From Ostreococcus lucimarinus CCE9901 (lineage: Eukaryota; Chlorophyta; Mamiellophyceae; Mamiellales; Bathycoccaceae): a DNA stretch of 64,000 bases. Shown here piece by piece: positions 26,601 through 35,523 of this stretch. The stretch lies in the NCBI RefSeq assembly GCF_000092065.1, contig NC_009362.1:248001-312000 (forward strand), in the 5' to 3' direction. Position numbers and translations under genes: made by a program. Within the stretch, counting starts at the first letter, position 1; each line of letters opens with the position of its first letter. Below the pieces are notes generated by a model that worked only from the letters and a program-made list of their open reading frames with translations, searched no databases and was not told the DNA's origin.

Positions 26601-26746
26601 GGCGCGCGGCGCGCGGGCGCGGCGTCGCGGCGCGCCGAGGCGGCGGCGTGTGCGGCGCGACTCGGACGCGGCGACGGCGGCGAAGCGGCGAAGCGCCGCG
26701 GCGGCGAAGCGAACGCGCGGGGATGCGTGCTGATTCACAGACCGAG

Positions 26747-27913
26747 TCACGCGTCGCGAGCGCCGGTTTCGAGGGCGACGACGTGGCGCAGACGCGCGCG
26801 GAGCGCAGACGCCGCGCGCGGGTCGTCGAATGTGAACAAACGCCTCTGGACGGCGACGTCGGCGGACGCGTCGGCGGCGTCGGCGTACCAAGACGGGTCG
26901 ATGCCCGCGCGCGCGCGGTCGTCGTGATTGAAAGGACCGCGCAGCGCGTCCGGCGCGAGACGTTGAATGTACGCGCGGAACGTCGCGGCGGCGACGTCGT
27001 CCGCGCGCGCGTCGTCGTCGTCGTCGCCGAGCGCGGCGCACACGGTGCGAAACCACGTCGCGCCGACGGCGACGTGTGCAATTTCCTCCTCGCTGATCCT
27101 CGCGACGATCGCCGCGCTGCGCGCGTCGCCGTGCCCGACCAACCGCTCCACGAGGCGCGGACCGGCGTCCAACCCGCGCGCCTCCTGCATGCACGGCACC
27201 ACCGCGAGCCGCGCCAGCGGGTCGTCGCGCGTCGCCTCGCACCCCTCCCACAGCACGTCGTGCGCCGCCACGTCCCCGTACGCCACCCCGAGCTCCTCCA
27301 GCCGCTGCAGGCACCACAGCAAGTGCCTCGACTCGTCGTCCGCGACGTGCGCGAAGTCCACGAAGAACTGATCCGGCAGCGCGCCTCGCAAATCCGCGAA
27401 CCGTCCCACCGTGTCCCACGCCAAATCGATCGCGTTCAGCTCGATGTGCGTCACCGTGTGCATCGCGTGCGCCGCCGCCCCCAGCGGCGAATTTTTCGGC
27501 GACGGCACCTCTTTCGGCGGCACCAGTCTCGGTTTCGCCGGTCGCGCCGGTCGCGTCGGCATGTCGCTCGCGCGCGTCGTCGCGTCCGCGATGTCAATCT
27601 TCCCTCTCACTAATAACCCATACGCCACATGGCTCAGTCGCGCCTTCTCTCTCGGGCACGCCGTCGCGACGATCTCGCGCGCGCGGCTCGCGAGCGCGCG
27701 CGCGTCGCCCCCGTCGTCGCGCGCGCGCGCGTCCGCCGTCGTCGTCGGTTCGTCGCCGTCGCCCCACGCGCGTCGCGCGTCGAGCGCTTTTTCGCGCCAT
27801 CGCTCGAGCCCGTCCCATTGCGCGCGCGACCGCGCGCGTCGGCGCCGTCGCGCGCCGTCCGCGGCGCCGTGACGCGCGGTCGCGACGACGCCGCGCGACG
27901 CCGCGCGGCGCAT
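26747..27913 (-). CDS. DUF455 ferritin-like protein
   Basis: 388 residues. After a basic N-terminus (1-60), the DUF455 core begins near 'PARPAKPRLVPPKEVPSP' and contains 'MHTVTHIELNAIDLAWDTVG', 'FAHVADDESRHLLWCLQRLE', 'YGDVAAHDVLWE', 'VPCMQEARGLDAG' and 'ISEEEIAHVAVGATWF'. The repeated ExxH pairs (HIE, DESRH, EARG, EEIAH) are those of a di-iron ferritin-like four-helix bundle, related to the MiaE hydroxylases. Substrate is unknown. Its ATG overlaps an ATG on the opposite strand within the single tetramer CATG (27911-27914), the tightest head-to-head arrangement in the window. Confidence 0.85.
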   Translation of the reverse strand: MRRAASRGVVATARHGAADGARRRRRARSRAQWDGLERWREKALDARRAWGDGDEPTTTADARARDDGGDARALASRAREIVATACPREKARLSHVAYGLLVRGKIDIADATTRASDMPTRPARPAKPRLVPPKEVPSPKNSPLGAAAHAMHTVTHIELNAIDLAWDTVGRFADLRGALPDQFFVDFAHVADDESRHLLWCLQRLEELGVAYGDVAAHDVLWEGCEATRDDPLARLAVVPCMQEARGLDAGPRLVERLVGHGDARSAAIVARISEEEIAHVAVGATWFRTVCAALGDDDDDARADDVAAATFRAYIQRLAPDALRGPFNHDDRARAGIDPSWYADAADASADVAVQRRLFTFDDPRAASALRARLRHVVALETGARDA

Positions 27914-28022
27914 GCCTGCCGCGCGCGCCGATCGCGCGCGTGCGCGGCGTCGTCGAGTGGCGAACGAACGCGTCGTCGACCGCACTCGACGGCGCGGATC
28001 GCGGCGCGCAGTGGGACGGACG

Positions 28023-28274
28023 ATGCGGGACGACGACGACGACGAGGCGCTTCGCGCGCTCGCGCGACGGCGCGCGATGGCGCGCGTGGCGATGCGCGCG
28101 AGCGACGGCGGCGCGATGGCGGCGCTCGTGCGAAGGCAACGCGCGCTCGAGGACGACGCGGATCGAGCGCGCGCGGCGTTTCCGACGGCGTTCGGGCGAG
28201 GCGGGGGGGCGGGCGCGACGGCGAGGGACGTCGTGGACGACGGCGCGCGCGCGACGGCGGCGCTGGGCGCGAGG

Positions 28275-28325
<51 letters not shown>

Positions 28326-29921
28326 GCGGACCGGGGAAGCGGCGAGGAGGAATACGAGGAAGAGGACGCGATTCCGCGCGCGGCGGAGGCGGTGATGGAG
28401 GGATTTAAGAAACCGGCGACGTGCTGCGCGGTGGATCGATCGGGGGCGCGAATGGCGGCGGGATCTTCGGACGGCGTCGTGCGGTTGTACGATTTCAACG
28501 GGATGAAGCGGGATTTACAACCGTTTCGGTCGATCGCGCCGCGCGAGGGGTACCCGATACACGCCGTCGATTGGTCGCCGACGGGGGACATGTTCGTCGC
28601 GGCGAGCGGGAGCTGGCAGCCGACGGTGCACGACAGAGATGGGGTCGAATTGGGGGAATTCGACAAGGGCGACATGTACATCAGAGATTTGAGGAATACC
28701 AAAGGACACGTCGCGGCGACGACGGACGTGAAGTGGAACCCGCTGGATAAGGAGACGATTTGCACCGCGGGAGAGGACGGTGCGCTGCGTTTGTGGGACG
28801 TCACGTACCTGGGCGACGCGCGCGGGTCGCAAAAGGCGGTGCTCAAGCCGCAGCAAGTCAAGCCGGGGCGCGTGCAAGTGACGTCGTGCGCGTACTCGCA
28901 CGACGGAGATTTGATCGCGGGTGGAATCACGGACGGTAGCGTGCAAATCTTCTCGTCCAAGGGCTCGCAGTATAAATCCGCAACCATCGGCTTGGTCCTA
29001 CCGCCTTCGCAGCAGTGCAAACTCGACAACCACTGGACGTTCAACGGACGACCGAGTCATCTCTTCAAAGGCGCGCATCCGGCGGGCGAGGAGGTGACGT
29101 CGCTTTCGTTCGGTAGGGACGGTCGCACGCTGCTTTCGCGTTGCGAAGACGGTACGCTAAACGTGTGGGATCTGCGCAACGTCAAGGCGCCCTTGAAGCG
29201 GTTCGAAGATTTACCGACGCGCCACAGCGAAACCACGGTGGGTTGGTCGCCAAACGACGTGTACTTCTTCACCGGCGTCGACGCCGAGCGCGACTCGCGC
29301 GGCGGTAACACGCAGGGCGGTCTCTGTTTCTTCGACAGAGAAAAGCTCGAGATGGTGCATCGCGTTTCGACGCCGACGAATTGCATCGCGGCGACTTGGC
29401 ATCCGCGTCTGAACCAAATCTTCGTCGGCTGCGGCGACGCCAAAGGCGGGGAGTTGCGCGTGCTCTACGACCCCAAAAAGTCCATGGGCGGCATCACGCA
29501 GGCTGTGGGTAAAGCGGTGCGTAAAAAGGCGGATGATTTCGTCCGCATCGATGTGCAAGAAATTTCTTACACCCCGAACGCGCTACCAGCGTTCAAGGAA
29601 CAAATGCCGGGCAAACGCAAGCTCGACTCGACGGACATCGCGCGCCAGGCTCTGCGAAAGAACCCGAGCAAGGCGGTGACGAATATGGACAAGAGCGGTG
29701 TGTTGACCGGGGGCACGGGAGCATCGCTTCTCACGCAGCACATAATGCACAACAACGAAGAGCTCGGCGAAAAGAACTGGATGAAGACGGACGCGAGAGA
29801 GTCCATCCTGCGGCACGCCGAGAAAGCCGCCGCGAATCCGATGTTTACGAAAAAAGCTTACGAGCACACGCAGCCGAAAGAAATCTGGCGCGAGGAAGAA
29901 AAAGAAGGAGATTCCGATTGA
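28023..29921 (+). CDS. WDR70: WDR70-like WD40 repeat protein
   Basis: 632 residues from the ATG giving 'MRDDDDDEALRAL'; an upstream in-frame ATG at 27912 would add 37 basic residues. The low-complexity N-terminus includes a ten-Gly run (28288-28320). The WD40 propeller spans ~135-510: 'MKRDLQPFRSIAPREGYPIH', 'GDMFVAASGSWQPTVHDRDG', 'FDKGDMYIRDLRNTKGH', 'TLNVWDLRNVKAPLKRFEDL', 'ATWHPRLNQIFVGCGDAKGG' and 'RVLYDPKKSMGG'. The family-specific tail 'ESILRHAEKAAANPMF...AYEHTQPKE' is present. WDR70 relatives associate with DDB1/Cul4 and spliceosomal or DNA-repair processes; the exact role here is unknown. Confidence 0.88.
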
Positions 29922-30006
29922 TTAGCGCGAGGAGAATCCGATTGATTAGCTTGGCCTAGCGCGCGTGGTAATTTACACATTCTTCTACAGCGACTCGAAT
30001 CGCTTC

Positions 30007-31071
30007 TCAGCGCCGACCCATCAGATGGCCCATGAGTTTGTTCGTGACGGCAGCCTTCTTTTGCGCTTGCGTCTTTTCGGGCTCGGCGTCATCCAACGCG
30101 AGATTCGATCCATTTTCTACGACCCGCACGGTTGGTTTCGCGGGTTCCGCCGCGAGCGCTATCAAGTCGGCGCGCAACAGCGCCTCGGCGTCTCGCGCCG
30201 ACGCGAAGGACGTCGCGCCCTTCGCTCCCACGCGCACGCGCGCCGCGGGCGCCATCCCCGCGCTCAGCAGCGTCGCATCGTCGTTTCGAGAGAAAACGCG
30301 CTTTGGTGGCGTCACGAACAATTCCACGCTCTCGGCCACCGCTCGATCGCGCGCGCATCGCGCGACGAACTCGTACAAGTCTCGCACGCGCTCGCTCGCC
30401 GCGAACGACGCCTCGACGACCAAATCGCTCGGCGGTGGCAGCGTGAACCGAATCGCCGCGCGCGTCGGTTTCGGCTTCCCCATCGCCGCCGCTTCTCGCA
30501 TCTTCTTCGTCATCAACACCGGCTCTTCCCTCGACCTTTTCATCAGCGCCGCCGCGTCCGTCGTCGTGAGCTCGTAAAACGCCTCGGGCAGGTCCTCCCC
30601 CGCGTCGTTCGGCCCCTCCTCGATCTCCACCTCCCGACGTATCACCCTGAACGCCCGTCCCAGCGCGTCCAGCGCGCGCGCATCGCCCGTCCCATCGCCC
30701 GTCGCCTCGACCGCCTTCTCCGTCGTCGTCGTCGTCGTCGTCGTCGTCGCGCGTCTCGCCGTCGTCGCGCGTCTCGCCGTCGTCCGCGCGCCCTCCTCTC
30801 GCCGCCGCGCCTCCACGCGCGCGCCTCGCGGGTGATTGAGGTACCGAATCGCCGTTCGCAGGTCGTCGCTCGACGCGCGTGCGCCGTCGACGGTGACCTC
30901 GTGCGTCGGCGCCGCGCCGTCGTCGGTCGTCTCGATCGTCATCGTCGTCGTCGCGCCGCGCGTCGCGCGCAGCTTCGCCGCGCACGCCGCGACCGCGTCG
31001 CCGAGCGTCATCATCGGCGTCGCGTCGACGACGACGCGCGCGCCGTCGACGCGCGCCTCGAACGGCGGCAT
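30007..31071 (-). CDS. UBX-domain protein, PUX1/ASPSCR1-like p97 cofactor
   Basis: 354 residues. The first ~75 residues form a ubiquitin-like fold ('FEARVDGARVVVDATPMMTL', 'RTAIRYLNHPRGARVEARR'). A poly-Thr linker coded by (CGT)n follows. The C-terminal part matches the PUX1/TUG region: 'FYELTTTDAAALMKRSREEP', 'LMTKKMREA', then the UBX domain ~205-285 ('AAIRFTLPPPSDLVVEASFA', 'FVTPPKRVFSRNDDATLLSA', 'GMAPAARV'). In plants PUX1 takes the CDC48/p97 hexamer apart. The canonical FPR loop of UBX domains is not evident, consistent with this subfamily. Divergent from NOC2 with 128 bp between ATGs. Confidence 0.75.
   Translation of the reverse strand: MPPFEARVDGARVVVDATPMMTLGDAVAACAAKLRATRGATTTMTIETTDDGAAPTHEVTVDGARASSDDLRTAIRYLNHPRGARVEARRREEGARTTARRATTARRATTTTTTTTTEKAVEATGDGTGDARALDALGRAFRVIRREVEIEEGPNDAGEDLPEAFYELTTTDAAALMKRSREEPVLMTKKMREAAAMGKPKPTRAAIRFTLPPPSDLVVEASFAASERVRDLYEFVARCARDRAVAESVELFVTPPKRVFSRNDDATLLSAGMAPAARVRVGAKGATSFASARDAEALLRADLIALAAEPAKPTVRVVENGSNLALDDAEPEKTQAQKKAAVTNKLMGHLMGRR
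30721..30749. repeat. (CGT)n trinucleotide run coding poly-Thr
   Basis: Perfect triplets in the UBX gene, read on the minus strand as Thr codons in the linker before the UBX region. Confidence 0.8.
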
Positions 31072-31199
31072 CGCGTCGCGGCGTGCGTCGTCGAGTGCGG
31101 ATTCGGATTCGGCGACGCGCCGCAGATTCCGACGCCGCGCGCGACGGCCCGCGACGACGCGCGCCGCGACGCGCACCGCGACGCGCCGCGCCGCGCGCG

Positions 31200-33807
31200 A
31201 TGGCCAAGCTCGGGAAGCGCGCGAAGAAGTTTCAGCGGAAACACCTCGACGCCGAGCTCCGCCGCCGGAAGACAAGGAAGATTAAAAAACAGCGCGATGG
31301 CGCGCGCGCGCGACGCGCGGAGGCGCGAAAGAGCGATGAAGGTGCGTCGGCGCGATGCGGCGAACGAATCGCGGGCGCGGACGGGGACCGGACGCGGGGG
31401 GGGCGAGGGATGGGTGACTGACGCGAGGGACCGGGTTCGGGGCGACGCGCGAACAGAGAGCGACGACGACGAGGAGAGCGAGGAGAGCGACGCGAGCGAG
31501 GGCGAGGCGCCGGGGGGGGGTGGGAAGAAGAGGGTTGAGGATATGTCGATCGATGAGTTTTTGAATCAGAGCGATTTCGAGGACGAGGACGAGGAGGAGG
31601 AGGAGGAGGAGGACGACGAGGCGGCGGCTGAGAGCGAGAGCGAGAGCGAGAGCGAGGACGCCGGGACGGATGAGGACGAGGAGGAATCTTCGGATGAGGA
31701 CGAGGAGGACGATGATTTGAAAGGGGTGACGCGTGAGAACGGTAAGATGCGGGAGGACGTGAAGTCGCACAAAAAATCGTTGGAGAAGCTCAAGGAGACG
31801 GATCCCGAATTTTATGAGTTTTTGCAAGAGGAGGATCAGGACCTGCTCGAATTTGACGAAGACGAAGACGAGGACGATGAGGACGATGAGGACGAAGACG
31901 AAGATTCTGGTGATGAACGTGCAGAGCGAAAGAAGAAAAAGTTGCGAACGCTCACGACGGAAATCGTCAAGAAGTTGTGCGCCAACGCCGAAGGAGGGAA
32001 ATCTCTGGGCGGCGCGAAAGCTTTATTCCAGGCGTATAGAGCGGCGTGTCACTTTGGCGACGATGAAAACGATGGTGATGAGTCGAGCGTGCGTTTGGCA
32101 TCTTCGAGCGCGTTTCATGAACTCGTTCAATTCACTCTGATGAATGGCGACGGCATCCTCAGAGCATTGCTCGGGGTACAGGACGACGAAATCGACGACG
32201 GAAACCGGTCTTTCAAACCTCACACCAACGCCAGATGGAAGAAAGTTCAACCGTTAGCGAAATCGTTCGTTGGAAATACTTTGCACTTGCTCGGCAACCT
32301 CACCGATGCCGAAATGACGGGCATGGTGCTCCGACAACTGAAAGCTTCAACTCCATTCATGGCGACGTTTGAGCGTTTAATCAAACGAGTCACGCGTACT
32401 GCGTTACACTGCTTCGGTAGTGGTGAACCTTCCGTGCGAGTTCAAGCTATTTTACTCCTTCGAGCACTAGCGGTTGGCTTGCCACCGCCGGCTCTGGAGC
32501 GAGTCGCCAAGGGTGTTTACAGAACGTTTGCATCAAACGCCAAGTTTGTCAACGCCGAGTCTGTGGAGCATATCGCGTTCATGTCGACGTGCGTGGTCGA
32601 AATCTTTGGTCTCGATCAGCAACAATCCTATCCGTTAGCGTTCACGTACATAAGACAGCTCGCTTCTCTTCTTCGCGGTGCGCTGACTGCGAAGAGTAAG
32701 GAAGCTTTCCGAAACGTGTACTGCTGGCAATACGTGAACTGCCTGGAGTGTTGGGAACGCGTGTTAAGCGCACACGCGCGAAGCGAGGATGCCCCGTTGA
32801 GACCTTTAGTGTATCCTTTGGCTCAAGTCGCCCTCGGTGCCGCGCGTTTGTTGCCTTCGGCTCGTTATGCTCCGCTTCGGTTGCGACTCGTGGCTTTGCT
32901 CAACCGTTTGGCGGCGAGCACCGGGCGTTTCATCCCGATTGCGCCTTTGCTCATGGAACTTCTTACTTTTAGCGAGCTCACAAAGCCGCCGGTGTCATCC
33001 AAAGCGCACCCTCCGGATTTCACGATAGTGCTTCGCCTAGCGAAGCAAGATTTGCGTCTACCAGGAGTCCAGGACATCATCGTTGAGTCGTCCATGGAGG
33101 CGCTCGCTGAGCACTTACACCAAAACGCCTACTCTCCAGCGTTTCCTGAGCTTGCGCACATCCCGACGCGAGAGCTTAAGAAGTTTTGCAAATCTGTCAC
33201 GGTCACTCGGTTCAAAAAGTCTGCTCGAGCGGTTATCGATGCAGCTGAGCGGACGAGTGACTGGGTCATTCGCAAGCGCGACAACGTCGACTTTGCGCCG
33301 AAAGATTTAGCAAAGGTGCAAAACTTTTTGAGCGCTGAGAAAGCCGAAGGCAAAGCGCCAGTGTCTCGTCTGGCTAAGACGCTTCATGAGAAGGCTGCAC
33401 AACGCATTGCTGCGCAGCAAGCGACGGAAGTGAAGCTCACGCGCGGTCAGAAAGCATCCACTGGCGCATCCGATAGCGATGAAGACAACCAAGACGAAGA
33501 CGAGCCGGCGGACGAACCGATGGACGGTAACGACGACGAAGAAGACGGAAGCGAGGAGTTTGGCGGCAGTGATAGCGATTCCGACGATGTCATGATCGAC
33601 GGTGACGAGGCGTACGCGGAATTCAAGAAGCGCAAATCCAAGACAAGCGACCACGACGACCTCCAAGGCGACGAGGACAAAGTCGAGGACCTGCAGCTTT
33701 CGTCGGACGACGACGAAGATGACGACGACGCGCCGCCGCGTAAGTCCTCGAAGTCGGCTTCGAAGTCGGCTTCGAAGAAGTCGGCTTCGAAGAAGCGGCG
33801 ATATTGA
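31200..33807 (+). CDS. NOC2: NOC2 nucleolar complex protein, one intron
   Basis: Exons 31200-31341 and 31457-33807; the 115-nt intron opens GTGCGTC, has CTGAC 35 nt before the acceptor and ends ACAG, splitting a Glu codon. Product 830 residues. Exon 1 codes 'MAKLGKRAKKFQRKHLDAEL', a typical NOC2 start. An acidic region (Asp/Glu/Ser runs) follows with 'MSIDEFLNQSDFED' and 'SHKKSLEKLKETDPEFYEFL'. The core helical repeats include 'VNCLECWERVLSAH', 'PLVYPLAQVALGAARLLPSA', 'RYAPLRLRLVALLNRLA' and 'FCKSVTVTRFKKSARAVIDA'. Noc2 pairs with Noc1/Noc3 to move 60S pre-ribosomes from nucleolus to nucleoplasm. The C-terminus is acidic, ending in Lys/Ser repeats. Confidence 0.92.
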
Positions 33808-33948
33808 AAATCGTAGTTTTGTAATTATGAATTTGTGAATTCCTGAGGAAGAAAACGAAAAGGGAGACGGCGGGACGCCCAGAAACGCTCGCACGCGCGC
33901 CGTCGCCGCACAGCGTCGCGCGCCGTCTACCGAGTCCGAAGAATCATC

Positions 33949-35331
33949 ATGCATCTACGTAGACGCGCGCGCAGCGCGATCGTCCTCATCGTCGCGCTCG
34001 CGCACGTCGCGCGCGCGACGGCATACCAATCGCCGTTTCGACGCCACCTCCTCGAGGAGCGCACGTGGCTAATGAACAAGTTCGGCGTGCCGCCCGGCGA
34101 AGAAACGTCGTGCGTGGAAAAGCCTTATAGGTCCACGTGCACTTTGGGCATTAATTGGGACGTAATGTGCGCGCACAGAGTGGATGTCGGCTCGTCGACC
34201 GATCCCACGGAGTGCATCTGCACGCACTGCCCGACCACGTGCGCAGACGTGAACGGGGTGACGGACAGTGCTGATTCGCTGACGGGCACAGTCGACACGT
34301 GCACTGAGATCTATAACTGTACGGAGTTTCTGATGGGTATGAATTGGCATCTCATCGGAAATCCGGACAGTTACCCGTGGAATGAAACTGATTCGTACGG
34401 TTGCGGATGCGGCGTGAGCGTTTGTCCAAGCCCGCCGCCGAGTCCGCCGCCGAGCCCACCGCCGAGTCCGCCGCCGAGTCCGCCGCCGAGTCCGCCGCCG
34501 AGCCCACCGCCGAGCCCACCGCCGAGCCCACCGCCGAGCCCACCGCCGAGCCCACCGCCGAGCCCACCGCCGAGCCCACCGCCGAACCCACCGCCGAGCC
34601 CACCGCCGAGCCCACCACCGAGCCCACCGCCGAGCCCACCACCAAGCCCACCACCGAGCCCGCCAGTGCCAATCGACCGCATTGTTAACGCGACATCCAC
34701 GCTCGTGGGCTATTCATCAAGCGATTTTGACGCGAGTCGGCGCGCGTTCTTTCGCGTGGGTATTGCTAGCGCTCTGTCCGCAATCGACTCGGATGATGTT
34801 GGAATCACGAGCATTACGGATGTCATCGCTAAACGCAGAAGGCGCCTACTCCAATCCATGGCTGTGGATATAGATTACTACGTCTTTGTCGATTCCTTGA
34901 CCAATACGACACTCGTAGAAGTCTCGTCGACGCTAAACACGGCACCACTGCTCACATCTTTACAATCTAGCGGATTGGTTGCCGTGACGGCGGTATCGAC
35001 CGCGGTGCGTGCGCTTCCTTCACCGCCGCCATCACCGCCTCCGGCGCCATCAATCTCTGGTTCCGCCTCGCAAAACATTTCTGCGAACGCTACTTTGACG
35101 GTTGCTGAACAAGATCCTGACTTTTCCGGAGCGCGTGTGGCCGGACTATTTGCCGGTGCGGCCGCAATGTTGTTCACATCCGTCGCGTACCAGTACAGAC
35201 AAAGCATGTTCAACTTATTTCAAACGCGTGCGTCCAAACCAACCAACACCGCCGGCGGTTCGAGAAAGTCCGCATTCGACGATAAGTCATCCAACGCCGC
35301 CGAAGACTTCATCACAAAGGCCTGCGAGTGA
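33949..35331 (+). CDS. Secreted/membrane hydroxyproline-rich (SPPP)n protein
   Basis: 460 residues. A signal peptide (~1-25, 'IVLIVALAHVARATA') leads into a Cys-rich ectodomain (~45-160; 'CTLGINWDVMCAHRV', 'ICTHCPTTC', 'CTEIYNCTEFLMGMNWHL') with N-glycosylation sites. A rod of about 20 SPPP units (161-239) follows. Next is a domain with 'RRRRLLQSMAVDIDYYV' (~250-360), a second short SPPP stretch, and a hydrophobic helix (~393-413) near the C-terminus. SPPP arrays are substrates for prolyl hydroxylation and arabinosylation in extensins and algal pherophorins. It is probably a cell-surface or endomembrane glycoprotein; no precise homologue recognised. Confidence 0.8.
   Translation: MHLRRRARSAIVLIVALAHVARATAYQSPFRRHLLEERTWLMNKFGVPPGEETSCVEKPYRSTCTLGINWDVMCAHRVDVGSSTDPTECICTHCPTTCADVNGVTDSADSLTGTVDTCTEIYNCTEFLMGMNWHLIGNPDSYPWNETDSYGCGCGVSVCPSPPPSPPPSPPPSPPPSPPPSPPPSPPPSPPPSPPPSPPPSPPPSPPPSPPPNPPPSPPPSPPPSPPPSPPPSPPPSPPVPIDRIVNATSTLVGYSSSDFDASRRAFFRVGIASALSAIDSDDVGITSITDVIAKRRRRLLQSMAVDIDYYVFVDSLTNTTLVEVSSTLNTAPLLTSLQSSGLVAVTAVSTAVRALPSPPPSPPPAPSISGSASQNISANATLTVAEQDPDFSGARVAGLFAGAAAMLFTSVAYQYRQSMFNLFQTRASKPTNTAGGSRKSAFDDKSSNAAEDFITKACE
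34429..34665 (+). repeat. 12-bp tandem array coding (SPPP)n
   Basis: About 20 units of AGC-CC(A/G)-CC(A/G)-CCG. Five of the first six units use all-CCG Pro codons, while most later ones use CCA first, and one unit is AACCCACCGCCG (Asn in place of Ser). This patchiness suggests local expansion of two unit types. Confidence 0.9.
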
Positions 35332-35523
35332 TTGCTAATGAATGAAATAATCAAGACATTTTATTAATAACACGCCGGAGAGCCATGGCGGCTCCCAGAA
35401 CGAAAGAATAGAGATCGAAATACATATATGCGCGCCAAGCTCGATGGTGTTAAAAGTAAAAGGCGGTATACAACTCTTCTGGAAGAGAATTCGGAAAATT
35501 GAATTTATTGATTTGTGACGGTT

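Noticed and set aside
26601-27419. Upstream extension of homoserine kinase
   Set aside because: The open frame continues but is Arg-rich and overlaps the DUF455 gene; the ATG at 26600 gives a normal transit peptide and enzyme length.
29965-31199. N-terminal extension of NOC2 in the plus frame
   Set aside because: It is antisense to the UBX gene, Arg-rich without domains, and the true NOC2 start is in another frame joined by a clear intron.
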